A stretch of 64,000 nucleotides of DNA from an uncultured Aquimarina sp. Its GTDB lineage: Bacteria; Bacteroidota; Bacteroidia; Flavobacteriales; Flavobacteriaceae. A model generated the notes under the pieces. The model worked only from the letters and a program-made list of their open reading frames with translations, was not told the DNA's origin and searched no databases. The stretch spans positions 38,008 through 102,007 of the forward strand of contig CANLRN010000010.1 of the NCBI GenBank assembly GCA_947493495.1, read 5' to 3'. This document shows, piece after piece, positions 46,724 through 55,186 of the stretch (positions are counted from its first letter, which is position 1; every line of letters starts with the position of its first letter). The position numbers were made by a program, and so were the translations under genes.

Positions 46724-48181
46724 TTAGGCGATATCTACAGTCAGATGATAGTCTCTAAGATTAGAGTCAATAATCCTGTTGTTAACTCTTTTCCCTGATG
46801 GAAATGTAGCATTGACAATTCCAATTTTATCATTTTCGATACTTCCTCCTTCTAATAAGTTTTTCCCCAATTTTAAAAACCCTTTTCTAATACCATTTCC
46901 GGCTTTTTTGCGTTCTTTTGGAGTAAGTTTAGAAGAACTGGCAACTTTTGATGCTACTCCCACCGAAACCCCCATTAAGTCGTGAATAGGATCCGCTTCG
47001 TACCCATTTGCTGATATTTTTATAGTCTGTGTTTTATGTAAATGCAATGTCACTTTATGATTGAGTGTTCGTTCTCCTTTCTCCATACTCTCGAACAATT
47101 TCCATCGCCCATTAATTCCTGCATATAAATACCATTCATCTCTTTTATTAAATAAAATTCCGTCTGGATCATTATCTTTTTTAAAATTAGCTTTAATGAT
47201 ATTAATGGTAACTTTTTTGATGTTTTTAGCATCTACACCCATTGGGTCTGACCACCCTCCACTAATTATTACTCCATAGTTTACAGAAGGAATACGCTTT
47301 CCTTTTAAAGGGATGGTAACTCGTAATAATTTTGGATCTTCACTAGGAAAAGGAACTATTATTGGATTTATAGTACTTGTAATCTTCTTTCTTACTCTAA
47401 ATTTTGGTGTAGAAGATGTAGCTGGTTTTGGTGGTAAATACATATCGAATGAATAGTTTTGATCATTAATTCTTTGATTAAAATACCCTCCTTTTCCATT
47501 GATATATACTACTGCCTGCGATGCACGAGACAATCCTTTGTTACCTGAAAACTTATCTGTTTCTTCTCTAAAAGATATAACAGCCTTAGGAGGGTGTATT
47601 TCCGAACGATGTTTACTTCTTATAGGATGTCCACAATCATAAATCCATCTGCCAGTGATCTGTACCCGATCTCCAGGCATCGGTCGTGACCATAATGGCA
47701 CAAAGGCAGAATCCCATTCGCACTCCATGATAGCGCTTTGGGTTTTGGCATTATAACCATGATTAGCTGGACTGCTTAGATAAAAAAATTGTGTATCCGT
47801 TTTTACATAATAATTCCAGTCATAATTATGATGCCAGGGTTTTAATGGGAAATCTGTACCCGATATTCTACTTTGTGTTAAAACACCTGTAATTGTCCTT
47901 GTTTTTGCACCAGTTCTGGCATCTCGTTTTACTGCTGATACCCATGATGGAACTACTTCTCCAAACTCCTTTAGCGAGAATCCTGCAATTTCTAATCGTA
48001 AAGAATTACTTTTTCTACATCCACAATCAAATCCATTACCTTTGTTTATAGAAGAAAACACAGTGTTCGCTTTTTTTAGGGAAGTAGGAGGTTTAAAATG
48101 CAACTGATGATAATTCTTTATGCTAATTACAGGATTATCAACTTCTTGCTGATGATATATTTTTCTGATACTTAAAACCAT
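46724..48181 (-). CDS. 485-aa protein with D-C-G-H...E-I-H-P motif
   Basis: I do not recognise the family. No signal peptide or membrane helix is seen. The centre has PMPGDRVQITGRWIYDCGH (ending at residue 185) and, nine residues on, SEIHPPKAVI (E194, H196). With D182, C183 and H185 this looks like a metal site on an OB-like or beta fold (inference). An early CGC (53-55) adds two more Cys. The second half is beta-rich and ends in a helix-rich part with GVGVA-type Ser/Ala stretches. It is the largest gene of the operon, 14 nt after the 103-aa protein gene. Confidence 0.65.
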   Translation of the reverse strand: MVLSIRKIYHQQEVDNPVISIKNYHQLHFKPPTSLKKANTVFSSINKGNGFDCGCRKSNSLRLEIAGFSLKEFGEVVPSWVSAVKRDARTGAKTRTITGVLTQSRISGTDFPLKPWHHNYDWNYYVKTDTQFFYLSSPANHGYNAKTQSAIMECEWDSAFVPLWSRPMPGDRVQITGRWIYDCGHPIRSKHRSEIHPPKAVISFREETDKFSGNKGLSRASQAVVYINGKGGYFNQRINDQNYSFDMYLPPKPATSSTPKFRVRKKITSTINPIIVPFPSEDPKLLRVTIPLKGKRIPSVNYGVIISGGWSDPMGVDAKNIKKVTINIIKANFKKDNDPDGILFNKRDEWYLYAGINGRWKLFESMEKGERTLNHKVTLHLHKTQTIKISANGYEADPIHDLMGVSVGVASKVASSSKLTPKERKKAGNGIRKGFLKLGKNLLEGGSIENDKIGIVNATFPSGKRVNNRIIDSNLRDYHLTVDIA

Positions 48182-48194
48182 AATTATTATTTTT

Positions 48195-48506
48195 TTAAGA
48201 TTCTAATTTCTGAATTCTTGTTTCTAAATCTTTTAGTTTGGCACTTACATCTATTGAACCTACCATCAATTTTTTTCGTACTGTAAATGTGGCCGTTTTG
48301 GAATCAAAACTGGCTAGCAAATTTCTGGAATTGCCAAAAATTTTGATTTTAGTTCCTTTTAGCTCTACTTGCGTATTTGTTAAAATAATATCCGCAGCGT
48401 GTTGAGTTGGTACAAAAATCTTATCATTGATTGGTTTAGCTGGCTTTAACACCTTACCTTTCCCTAAAGGTGTTTTTTCTATGATTGGTTTTATTAATTT
48501 TGCCAT
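48195..48506 (-). CDS. 103-aa protein of unknown function
   Basis: Unrecognised. Lys/Pro-rich start (KPIIEKTPLGKGKVLKPAKP), then beta strands (IILTNTQVELKGTKIKIFG) and a C-terminal coiled-coil-like end (VSAKLKDLETRIQKLES). There is no signal peptide, no membrane helix and no Cys. The C-terminal heptad pattern suggests oligomerisation. It lies 4 nt after the small membrane-protein gene and 14 nt before the 485-aa gene. Confidence 0.62.
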   Translation of the reverse strand: MAKLIKPIIEKTPLGKGKVLKPAKPINDKIFVPTQHAADIILTNTQVELKGTKIKIFGNSRNLLASFDSKTATFTVRKKLMVGSIDVSAKLKDLETRIQKLES

Positions 48507-48510
48507 GATC

Positions 48511-48711
48511 TTATTTTTTGTTGTTTTTAAATGATTTCAATTTATTGATTATAGCACCTAAAAGATACCAGCTACCTATAAATACTATACACTCTGCCGT
48601 AAAACTTCCAAACTTGTAGAAATACTCTGTAAGCATTAATGATATAACTAGTGAAGGAAGAAATTCACTGATTATTTCTTGCGATGTCAGATTTTTAAAA
48701 AATTTATTCAT
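48511..48711 (-). CDS. Small two-helix membrane protein
   Basis: A 66-aa protein with two hydrophobic segments (about 14-30 and 38-54) and a Lys-rich tail. No family is recognised. It is the first gene of the divergent operon; its ATG lies 122 nt from the chosen sigma start, with a shared promoter spacer between. The position suggests that sigma controls it (inference). Confidence 0.6.
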   Translation of the reverse strand: MNKFFKNLTSQEIISEFLPSLVISLMLTEYFYKFGSFTAECIVFIGSWYLLGAIINKLKSFKNNKK

Positions 48712-48832
48712 TGTAAAAAATTAAAGGTTGATATTGACTCTGTTTCTCTTTAATGGAAGAAAAAAATGGAATCTTAACATCAGAGATCAAAAAAATTGTT
48801 TTTTATATATTAGAGGAAACAAATCAATTCTA

Positions 48833-49384
48833 TTGGATTCATCAGTTATTGACGTTTTAATTAACAGTAGCCATAAAAAAATCAGTAAGCTATACTATAT
48901 GCATCGTGCTGCTTTTTTTAATTTTGGAAAAAAATATGGTATCGATCAAGACGTCGCAGCCGATATCTACCAAGAAGCATTTGTAGTACTTAGAAAGCAA
49001 GCGGTTAAAGGAAAATTAAACACCGTTGATAGTTCTCTAAAAACCTATCTTTTTGGTATTGGCAAGCGAATGATCTTTAATTATCATAAACAAAACAAGA
49101 ATACTATTCCTTTAGAATCAAAACTTCATATCGCAGATAATGAAGTTGTAGCAATTGATTTTGACAATACTACAGAACCTACTGTAGAACAGCGATTATT
49201 ACGTAAGTTTTTTGATACATTAGGAAAAAAATGCCAAGAGGTGTTAATATCATTCTATTATAGAGGACTAAGTATTGAGGAGATTGCAGAAAAATTAGGA
49301 TATGAAAACACGAATGTGGTGAGCAGTCAAAAATCACGTTGCTTGAAGCAATTAAAAGAATTAATAAATCCCCAGAAATCATGA
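48833..49384 (+). CDS. ECF-type RNA polymerase sigma factor
   Basis: A 183-aa sigma-70 family protein. Region 2: LYYMHRAAFFNFGKKYGIDQDVAADIYQEAF with the usual DIYQEAF helix. Region 4: KKCQEVLISFYYRGLSIEEIAEKLGY with a helix-turn-helix. No in-frame ATG precedes the core. I choose TTG 48833, which gives a normal ECF length and leaves room for a divergent promoter. TTG at 48728 and ATT at 48827, the latter 9 nt after gagga, are alternatives. It overlaps the next gene by ATGA. Such sigma/TPR/CHAT gene sets recur in Bacteroidota, where their role is unsettled. Confidence 0.87.
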   Translation: MDSSVIDVLINSSHKKISKLYYMHRAAFFNFGKKYGIDQDVAADIYQEAFVVLRKQAVKGKLNTVDSSLKTYLFGIGKRMIFNYHKQNKNTIPLESKLHIADNEVVAIDFDNTTEPTVEQRLLRKFFDTLGKKCQEVLISFYYRGLSIEEIAEKLGYENTNVVSSQKSRCLKQLKELINPQKS

Positions 49385-50097
49385 CCCCTCAAGAGCTTAT
49401 AGAAAAATATATCCAAGATACCCTTACTCCGCAAGAGCAATTGGAGTTTGACATCTTGTTGGATGCAGATGCTGATTTTAAGAAAGAGGTTGATTTCCAT
49501 ATGGATCTTAGAAAAGTTGCAGAAGCTAAGGATGATGATAATTTTAGAGAAATGCTATCGACCATAGAAAATAGTCCTGATAAGAAGGGAAATATCAAAT
49601 GGTGGTTAATTGCCGCTTCATTTATAGGGGGTATTGGATTGGCTTACTTTTTTACTATTGGATCACCTCCCTCAAATGAAGAATTATTTGCGCACTATTT
49701 TGAACCTTATAGAAATATTACACAACCTGTAGTACGAAGTGATGCTCAAAAAAGTCTAAACGAAACTGCTTTTAATGCCTATGAAAATGCCAAATTTAAA
49801 GAAGCATTAGATTTATTTGATCAGGTATTATTAAATAAAAAGGAAGCACCACTTTTATTCTACAAAGCAAATACCTTACTTGCCTTAGATCATCCCAAAA
49901 AAGCCATTGCTATTTTCGAACAGAACATAAACACAGTAGATATTTTTAGCGAAAAAAGATATTGGTACTTAGCACTTGCTTATCTAAAAAATAATCAACT
50001 TGAAGAATCTAAAAAACTCTTGAAAAAATTACTGACTATTCCAAATAGTGAATACAAGAAAAATGAGGCAGCTGCTTTACTTAAAAAGCTTGAGTAA
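49381..50097 (+). CDS. Membrane-anchored TPR protein, probable anti-sigma partner
   Basis: A 238-aa protein: a cytoplasmic N-terminal helical part (about 1-70, with a TPQELIEKYIQDTLTPQEQ start like anti-sigma heads), one membrane helix (about 74-91) and periplasmic TPR-like repeats (about 130-235). The ATG at 49381 overlaps the sigma stop (ATGA), so the two are translationally coupled, as sigma/anti-sigma pairs usually are. Its 3' end overlaps the convergent CHAT gene by 21 bp. I infer that the TPR part senses a periplasmic protein, possibly the CHAT protein. Confidence 0.75.
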   Translation: MTPQELIEKYIQDTLTPQEQLEFDILLDADADFKKEVDFHMDLRKVAEAKDDDNFREMLSTIENSPDKKGNIKWWLIAASFIGGIGLAYFFTIGSPPSNEELFAHYFEPYRNITQPVVRSDAQKSLNETAFNAYENAKFKEALDLFDQVLLNKKEAPLLFYKANTLLALDHPKKAIAIFEQNINTVDIFSEKRYWYLALAYLKNNQLEESKKLLKKLLTIPNSEYKKNEAAALLKKLE

Positions 50098-53000
50098 TTT
50101 TTTTCTAAAAACTATTAAGCTCACGAAAAAAAGTGTTGATAGTATCCACCAGTAGGATACTGAGGGTTGCATCGCATCTGTATTTCCTGAGATTATAAAA
50201 CCTGCCCAGTAATAAGGATGTTTTAATACATTGTCTGTAGTATTATTGATGTATTGGAGTTTTGCTTGTTGTAGTGCACTCGTTTTTGTCATTCCTTTTT
50301 TTACATATTTATAAAAACTTTGCATGAGTATCGAAGTTTCTTTATCTGGCACTTTCCAGAGGCTCATTATTGTACTTTTTACTCCTGCATAATGAAAAGC
50401 TCTGGACAAACTCATGACCCCTTCTCCTTTTTCTAGTTTTCCAAAACCTGTATCGCATGCTCCCAAAACAACTAATTCTGAAGGTATAGACAAATTATAA
50501 ATTTCTGAAGCTGTTAATTCATTGTTTACAGAATCTTTAGCAAACAGCAAGGTGTTATACATAGGATCATCATTATTTATTTTTGCATGGTTTGCTAAGT
50601 GAATAATGGAATACTCACTCGCTACTTTCTTAAAATATTTTACGGATGCTTCTTTTCCTTTAACACTAACTCCATTCATAAGCTCTGTGATAGTTTCTAT
50701 CTCTGCCTGACTGGTAGCAAAAGAATTCCATTCTTCATACGATGGTGCAAAACCAATCCATTTCACTTTTCTATTGTATTCTAATTCATTTTGTGTTTGC
50801 CATAAAGTAGCAGATCCTACGTAGCTCACTACATGATTTTGAATCAGATACTCATCTCCTTTTAATACTATTTCAAACGGAAGATAGTTCAGTACATCAT
50901 CAGCTACTATGATGATATTTTTTTTGAGATTACAAGTCTTAAGTAGTACGTCAAAAAGTATTTTGGCAGTTATAGTTACATCTTGTTGTTTGATCAGTTT
51001 ACTTCTAAACTCCTTGATTTTTTTTCTTATAATTTCATTGATTTCTAGCCTTCTAAAACTTGTTTTGCCTTTATGGATTTCAAAAACATATGTATAGTCA
51101 GCTCCTACATAATATTCAACAAAGACTGTATTCTTAGTTAGATACTTACTTTGTAAAGAACTAATTGATATAGTTTTATCCGCATATTTTAATTGATAAT
51201 ACTTGGGGTATTTCTGTTTAAAATTAGACAATAAGCTATCTAGTTGCTCTGCATATTGTAAACGTAAACTAATTAATGTATCAGTTTTTGAAGATATTGT
51301 TGCATTATACATCTTCCTTTTCACCTTTGATAACTTTTGTTTTAATTGATTTTCTTGAAGAAGTAAAGAATCTGGAATATTCGCTATCTTTTTGAAGCGC
51401 ACATTTTTAATTCCAGAAACCAGCACGCTATTCCGATTCATTTCTGATAATTCGAATGCTTTTGCAAGATATTGATGTTCTTTGGTTTTTTGATACAAAA
51501 AATAACATACTTCAATTGATTTATCAAAATAGATAGTTTGTTCATTATTAGCGTTAATCTGAGAACTTTGTCTGGTATATTCTTTTTTGATACTAGCAAT
51601 ACAATTAAGCAAAAGAGGAATTTTTTTATATGAAGCGTGTAAAATATCTATATCACCTGTACTCTGATAGGTAGCTAAAGATATGTTGTTATAAATATCA
51701 ATAGCTTGCAGTATTAATTTGGGATGCTGAGATGAAATCTTAGTATGAATTCTGAAATGTTTTTCAATAATTTTTAGTGCTGTCGGATAGTCTTTCATCT
51801 CAAAAAAAGTTGCTGCTAGAGACAATTCCATACTTATCATCTGCCTATCATATGTATCTACTTCTGTAGACAAACATTTATGCCCTTTCTCGAAATAAAA
51901 AATTGCTTTTTGATATTCTTTTTTTTTATGATACATAGTGCCCAGATCATTATAACTATGTGCTTGCTGGAGCTTAGCTCCCATTTTTTTGGTTCTTCTC
52001 AATATTTCGTTATATAATTTTAACGCCTCAGCATAATTACCTAATTCTACATTGGTTCTAGCTATTGATTTTAAGTTTTGGATAGAAAATCGATTGTATA
52101 GGCCGTATATATTTTCTCTAATATGCTGTGTTTTTTTATCAAAAATCAGAGATTCTTCAAATTTCTCCGAGGCTTTGAGTATCCGAGAATAGGAGCTATA
52201 AATATGTGCCATATTAAAATGATCCTTATCAAACAGAAGTAGTGATTTTTGCAATGCTTTATCTATATACTCTTTTGCTCTTTCTATATTATTTTTATGC
52301 AAATATGCATTACTTAAAGCGGTATATGTTCTAGCTATTAAAATGGTTTCCTCGACTTGATTTTGTTGGATATACTGTGCAGATTTTTTGTACCACTCAA
52401 TAGCTTTATTATAGTTGCCATCATATTCTGCTATAATCCCTAGGTGAAATGAAGAAGAAGACAAATCTTCGAGTTTTGCTTTGTATTTTATGGCTAACCC
52501 ATGTGCTTTTTGATAGTACATTTCTGCCTGGTCAAAATCATCTTTATATACGTATGCATTCCCTAAATTATCATACAACATCGCTTTTTCTAATGGCTCC
52601 AATATATCTTCATAAAGCCTCATTGTTTTTTTAATGATTGCAATGGATTCATCAGGATTGTTAAGCAATACTAAAATTCGACTTCTCTCTATATAGATTT
52701 GTATAAGGCTATGTGGTAATACATTGTCATCTGCTAATAACATCAGTTGATCATTTATTTGCAATGCTTTAGTATTCTTACCTTCTAATCTATATATAGC
52801 GGTTTTGGTATTCATTAGAGCATTCCACAGGCTATCGTTTTCTATACCAGAAGCAGTATGCGTTTTAAGTGATTGATTTATGGTTTGTAAAGCAGCTTGA
52901 AAATTATTTTTATAGGCTTCTATCTTGGATATATAAAGTTGAGATTTTAAATACGCCTGAATATTATTACATTCTACAAATGAATTTGATGCTGCTTTAA

Positions 53001-53133
53001 ACCCCTGCAAGGCATCTTTATATTGAGAATGATGATATAAAAGTAATGATGAACGATATACGCTATCTCCTTCTTGAGAAAACGAAGATAACATCATCAT
53101 AAATTGTAGAAAGAAGATGAATTTTCGATTCAT
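50077..53133 (-). CDS. TPR-CHAT caspase-like protein, exported and membrane-anchored
   Basis: A 1018-aa protein. A signal peptide (about 1-19, cleavage near SFSQ) is followed by about a dozen TPR units (about 60-530) and a C-terminal CHAT domain (about 720-985). The catalytic dyad is visible as H849 in HLANHAKIN and C893 in LGACDTGFG. A membrane helix (about 993-1009) and a basic tail end the protein. CHAT proteases belong to the caspase-like clan and cleave specific protein partners. The catalytic domain would face the periplasm. It converges on the sigma/TPR pair with a 21-bp 3' overlap. Confidence 0.88.
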   Translation of the reverse strand: MNRKFIFFLQFMMMLSSFSQEGDSVYRSSLLLYHHSQYKDALQGFKAASNSFVECNNIQAYLKSQLYISKIEAYKNNFQAALQTINQSLKTHTASGIENDSLWNALMNTKTAIYRLEGKNTKALQINDQLMLLADDNVLPHSLIQIYIERSRILVLLNNPDESIAIIKKTMRLYEDILEPLEKAMLYDNLGNAYVYKDDFDQAEMYYQKAHGLAIKYKAKLEDLSSSSFHLGIIAEYDGNYNKAIEWYKKSAQYIQQNQVEETILIARTYTALSNAYLHKNNIERAKEYIDKALQKSLLLFDKDHFNMAHIYSSYSRILKASEKFEESLIFDKKTQHIRENIYGLYNRFSIQNLKSIARTNVELGNYAEALKLYNEILRRTKKMGAKLQQAHSYNDLGTMYHKKKEYQKAIFYFEKGHKCLSTEVDTYDRQMISMELSLAATFFEMKDYPTALKIIEKHFRIHTKISSQHPKLILQAIDIYNNISLATYQSTGDIDILHASYKKIPLLLNCIASIKKEYTRQSSQINANNEQTIYFDKSIEVCYFLYQKTKEHQYLAKAFELSEMNRNSVLVSGIKNVRFKKIANIPDSLLLQENQLKQKLSKVKRKMYNATISSKTDTLISLRLQYAEQLDSLLSNFKQKYPKYYQLKYADKTISISSLQSKYLTKNTVFVEYYVGADYTYVFEIHKGKTSFRRLEINEIIRKKIKEFRSKLIKQQDVTITAKILFDVLLKTCNLKKNIIIVADDVLNYLPFEIVLKGDEYLIQNHVVSYVGSATLWQTQNELEYNRKVKWIGFAPSYEEWNSFATSQAEIETITELMNGVSVKGKEASVKYFKKVASEYSIIHLANHAKINNDDPMYNTLLFAKDSVNNELTASEIYNLSIPSELVVLGACDTGFGKLEKGEGVMSLSRAFHYAGVKSTIMSLWKVPDKETSILMQSFYKYVKKGMTKTSALQQAKLQYINNTTDNVLKHPYYWAGFIISGNTDAMQPSVSYWWILSTLFFVSLIVFRKKLLKLFK

Positions 53134-53150
53134 CTGAGTTGTGTTTCTAG

Positions 53151-53158
53151 CAAAGATA
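53151..53158 (-). promoter_or_regulatory. Possible -7 box of the TPR-CHAT gene
   Basis: TATCTTTG on the minus strand is a perfect TAnnTTTG 17 nt ahead of the ATG. No TTG lies at the right distance, so an alternative sigma factor could be involved. The call is weak. Confidence 0.33.
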
Positions 53159-53229
53159 AGACATTTCTGATATTGATCTCATATACTAAAAAAGCTCCCC
53201 TTCAGTTTATCTTGCTTCAGAAAACTACA

Positions 53230-53724
53230 TTAAATCTCTCTATCTAAAATTTGAATTCCTTTTTGTACAACCATAGAATTAGGCAAGATGATATTCTCAT
53301 CCGAATCGGTTTTTATAAAAAGATAAAAACCTGTAATATCCTTTACTTCTCCTATCCATTCGAAATCTTTATCCAAAACCTTAATTCTATCTCCAATTCT
53401 TACGGGATGATTAAAAAATAAAATTGCACTTGCTGTGAGATTAGATAATATAGACCATTGTGCAAAAAAAGCAATTCCGAGTACTGCTAATACTGAAGAA
53501 ATAAAAACACTAAACTCCTTAATATCAACACCCCAAATAACAGCAAGCATTATTATTGTCATTAGGTACAAGAAAAGATAACTGAAATTGAGTATGATTT
53601 TTCTTCTATTAGGGTTTATAGATCTTACAATACTAAACTTTTTGATGATCTGTTTTAATATAAACCTTAAGACCAATAGTAGAATAAATAAGACAATCGT
53701 ATATATTTCTAATTTATATTTCAT
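53230..53724 (-). CDS. Short MscS-family mechanosensitive channel protein
   Basis: A 164-aa inner-membrane protein. Helices near 5-22, 45-64 and 72-100, then the MscS beta domain with ASAILFFNHPVRIGDRIKV and NSMVVQKGIQIL. The pore helix FAQWSILSNLTASAILFF fits. It ends right after the beta domain and lacks the large C-terminal vestibule of E. coli MscS, as in other short members. It is last of a unit with P450 and amidohydrolase, 115 nt downstream of P450. Confidence 0.85.
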   Translation of the reverse strand: MKYKLEIYTIVLFILLLVLRFILKQIIKKFSIVRSINPNRRKIILNFSYLFLYLMTIIMLAVIWGVDIKEFSVFISSVLAVLGIAFFAQWSILSNLTASAILFFNHPVRIGDRIKVLDKDFEWIGEVKDITGFYLFIKTDSDENIILPNSMVVQKGIQILDREI

Positions 53725-53839
53725 CTGTTCGTTTTTATTACCTTACTTATATATTTAACGAGTTGTTGATCCATTAATTTCGGTGGTACTACCGTAACCG
53801 TTATAATTCATTCCATCATATAATCATGCTTTCTATATT

Positions 53840-55162
53840 TTACCTAATTGTAAAGCTAAGTAAAGCATTTACGGGTTGTAATGTAATCAAAGGTTTAATC
53901 TCGATAGCACGAATCTCTGTAGAGATTTTGTACTTCTTAATCAATTCATTCACGGTTACAATCATTTCGTACATAGCAAAATTACTACCTATACACATCC
54001 TAGGTCCCGCTCCAAATGGAAAATACCAATCAGAATATTCTTTTTTATAATCTGAATGAAATCTGTCAGGGTTAAATTGCTCAGGATCTTTCCAGAAATC
54101 TTCTTGTCTATGAATTTCATAAAACGAAATAAGGACGCTCGTATCTTTAGTGATTTTTATATCCTTATATTGATCATCTTCTATCGCTATTCGGTCCGAA
54201 AAATATGCTGGTGGATATAATCGCATAGCTTCTTCGATACATTGCGCAACATACTTACTCTTCTCGAACTGCTCCATTAATGACAGGTCTTCTGAACCCG
54301 ATTCAGAAATTTCTTGATATATTTTCTCCTGAATTTCTGGATGTTTTGCCAATAGCAATACTAAAAATGATAGTGCATTGGAGGTGGTTTCATGACCAGC
54401 TACAAACAGTATTAATATTTCATCTATCAATTGTTCATTACTCATCTGACTACCATCATCATAACTAGACGCTAACAACATGTCCAGTAAATCATCATAT
54501 TTTTCTTTTGACTTTCTTCGATCTTCGATAATCTTAAGTAAAATATCTCTGGCTTCATCCGTTAGCTTAAGTGTACTTTTTATCTGTCCACTCAGATGGA
54601 ACCACCAACGTTTATAGGGTTGTCTAATTTCTCGAATTAGCGAATGCTGTGCGGCTTCTGTGATGTGTTGTAACCGCGGCATTGTATTCCCTGTATCAGT
54701 ATAACTAAATAATGATTTTGCAACTACCTTAAAAGCCAGATCATTCATTAAAGGATATATATCAATAGTCTTATCTGCTTCTATCCTTATTAATTCTTCT
54801 TTTATAGTTTCTCGGATAGTAGCACCAATTACATTGATTTTCTTTTTGTAAAAAGCAGGTTGAATTAATCTTCGCTGTTTTAACCAATATTCTCCATTAG
54901 AAGTTAATAAGCCATTGCCTATATATCTTGCCAGTTCTTTTGATTGCAGTGGTGATTTATGGTACTTACGATGTTCATTCTGAAGCATATGTTTTGCCAA
55001 ACCAGCATCTCTGGTAAAAACAACGGTGTTTCCAAAACCTAAATTGACTTCAAAAATATCTCCATGTTTTTCAAAATTCTCGTGATGAAATGGCAATGGA
55101 TTTTTAAGAATTCGCTTAGCATTCTTTAGCACTTCAAAAAATGAAACTTTTGGGATTTTCAT
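53840..55162 (-). CDS. Cytochrome P450
   Basis: A 440-aa heme monooxygenase. The I-helix FVAGHETTSNALSF contains the A-G-H-E-T-T oxygen-activation motif, the ExxR is EAMR, and the heme-binding loop FPFGAGPRMCIGSNFAMYE gives proximal Cys390. There is no N-terminal membrane anchor, so it is soluble. The reductase partner is not in the window. The upstream amidohydrolase is 24 nt away, so they are co-transcribed. The substrate cannot be deduced. Confidence 0.95.
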   Translation of the reverse strand: MKIPKVSFFEVLKNAKRILKNPLPFHHENFEKHGDIFEVNLGFGNTVVFTRDAGLAKHMLQNEHRKYHKSPLQSKELARYIGNGLLTSNGEYWLKQRRLIQPAFYKKKINVIGATIRETIKEELIRIEADKTIDIYPLMNDLAFKVVAKSLFSYTDTGNTMPRLQHITEAAQHSLIREIRQPYKRWWFHLSGQIKSTLKLTDEARDILLKIIEDRRKSKEKYDDLLDMLLASSYDDGSQMSNEQLIDEILILFVAGHETTSNALSFLVLLLAKHPEIQEKIYQEISESGSEDLSLMEQFEKSKYVAQCIEEAMRLYPPAYFSDRIAIEDDQYKDIKITKDTSVLISFYEIHRQEDFWKDPEQFNPDRFHSDYKKEYSDWYFPFGAGPRMCIGSNFAMYEMIVTVNELIKKYKISTEIRAIEIKPLITLQPVNALLSFTIR

Positions 55163-55186
55163 GTTTCTAATTAAAAAGTTTGTTTT

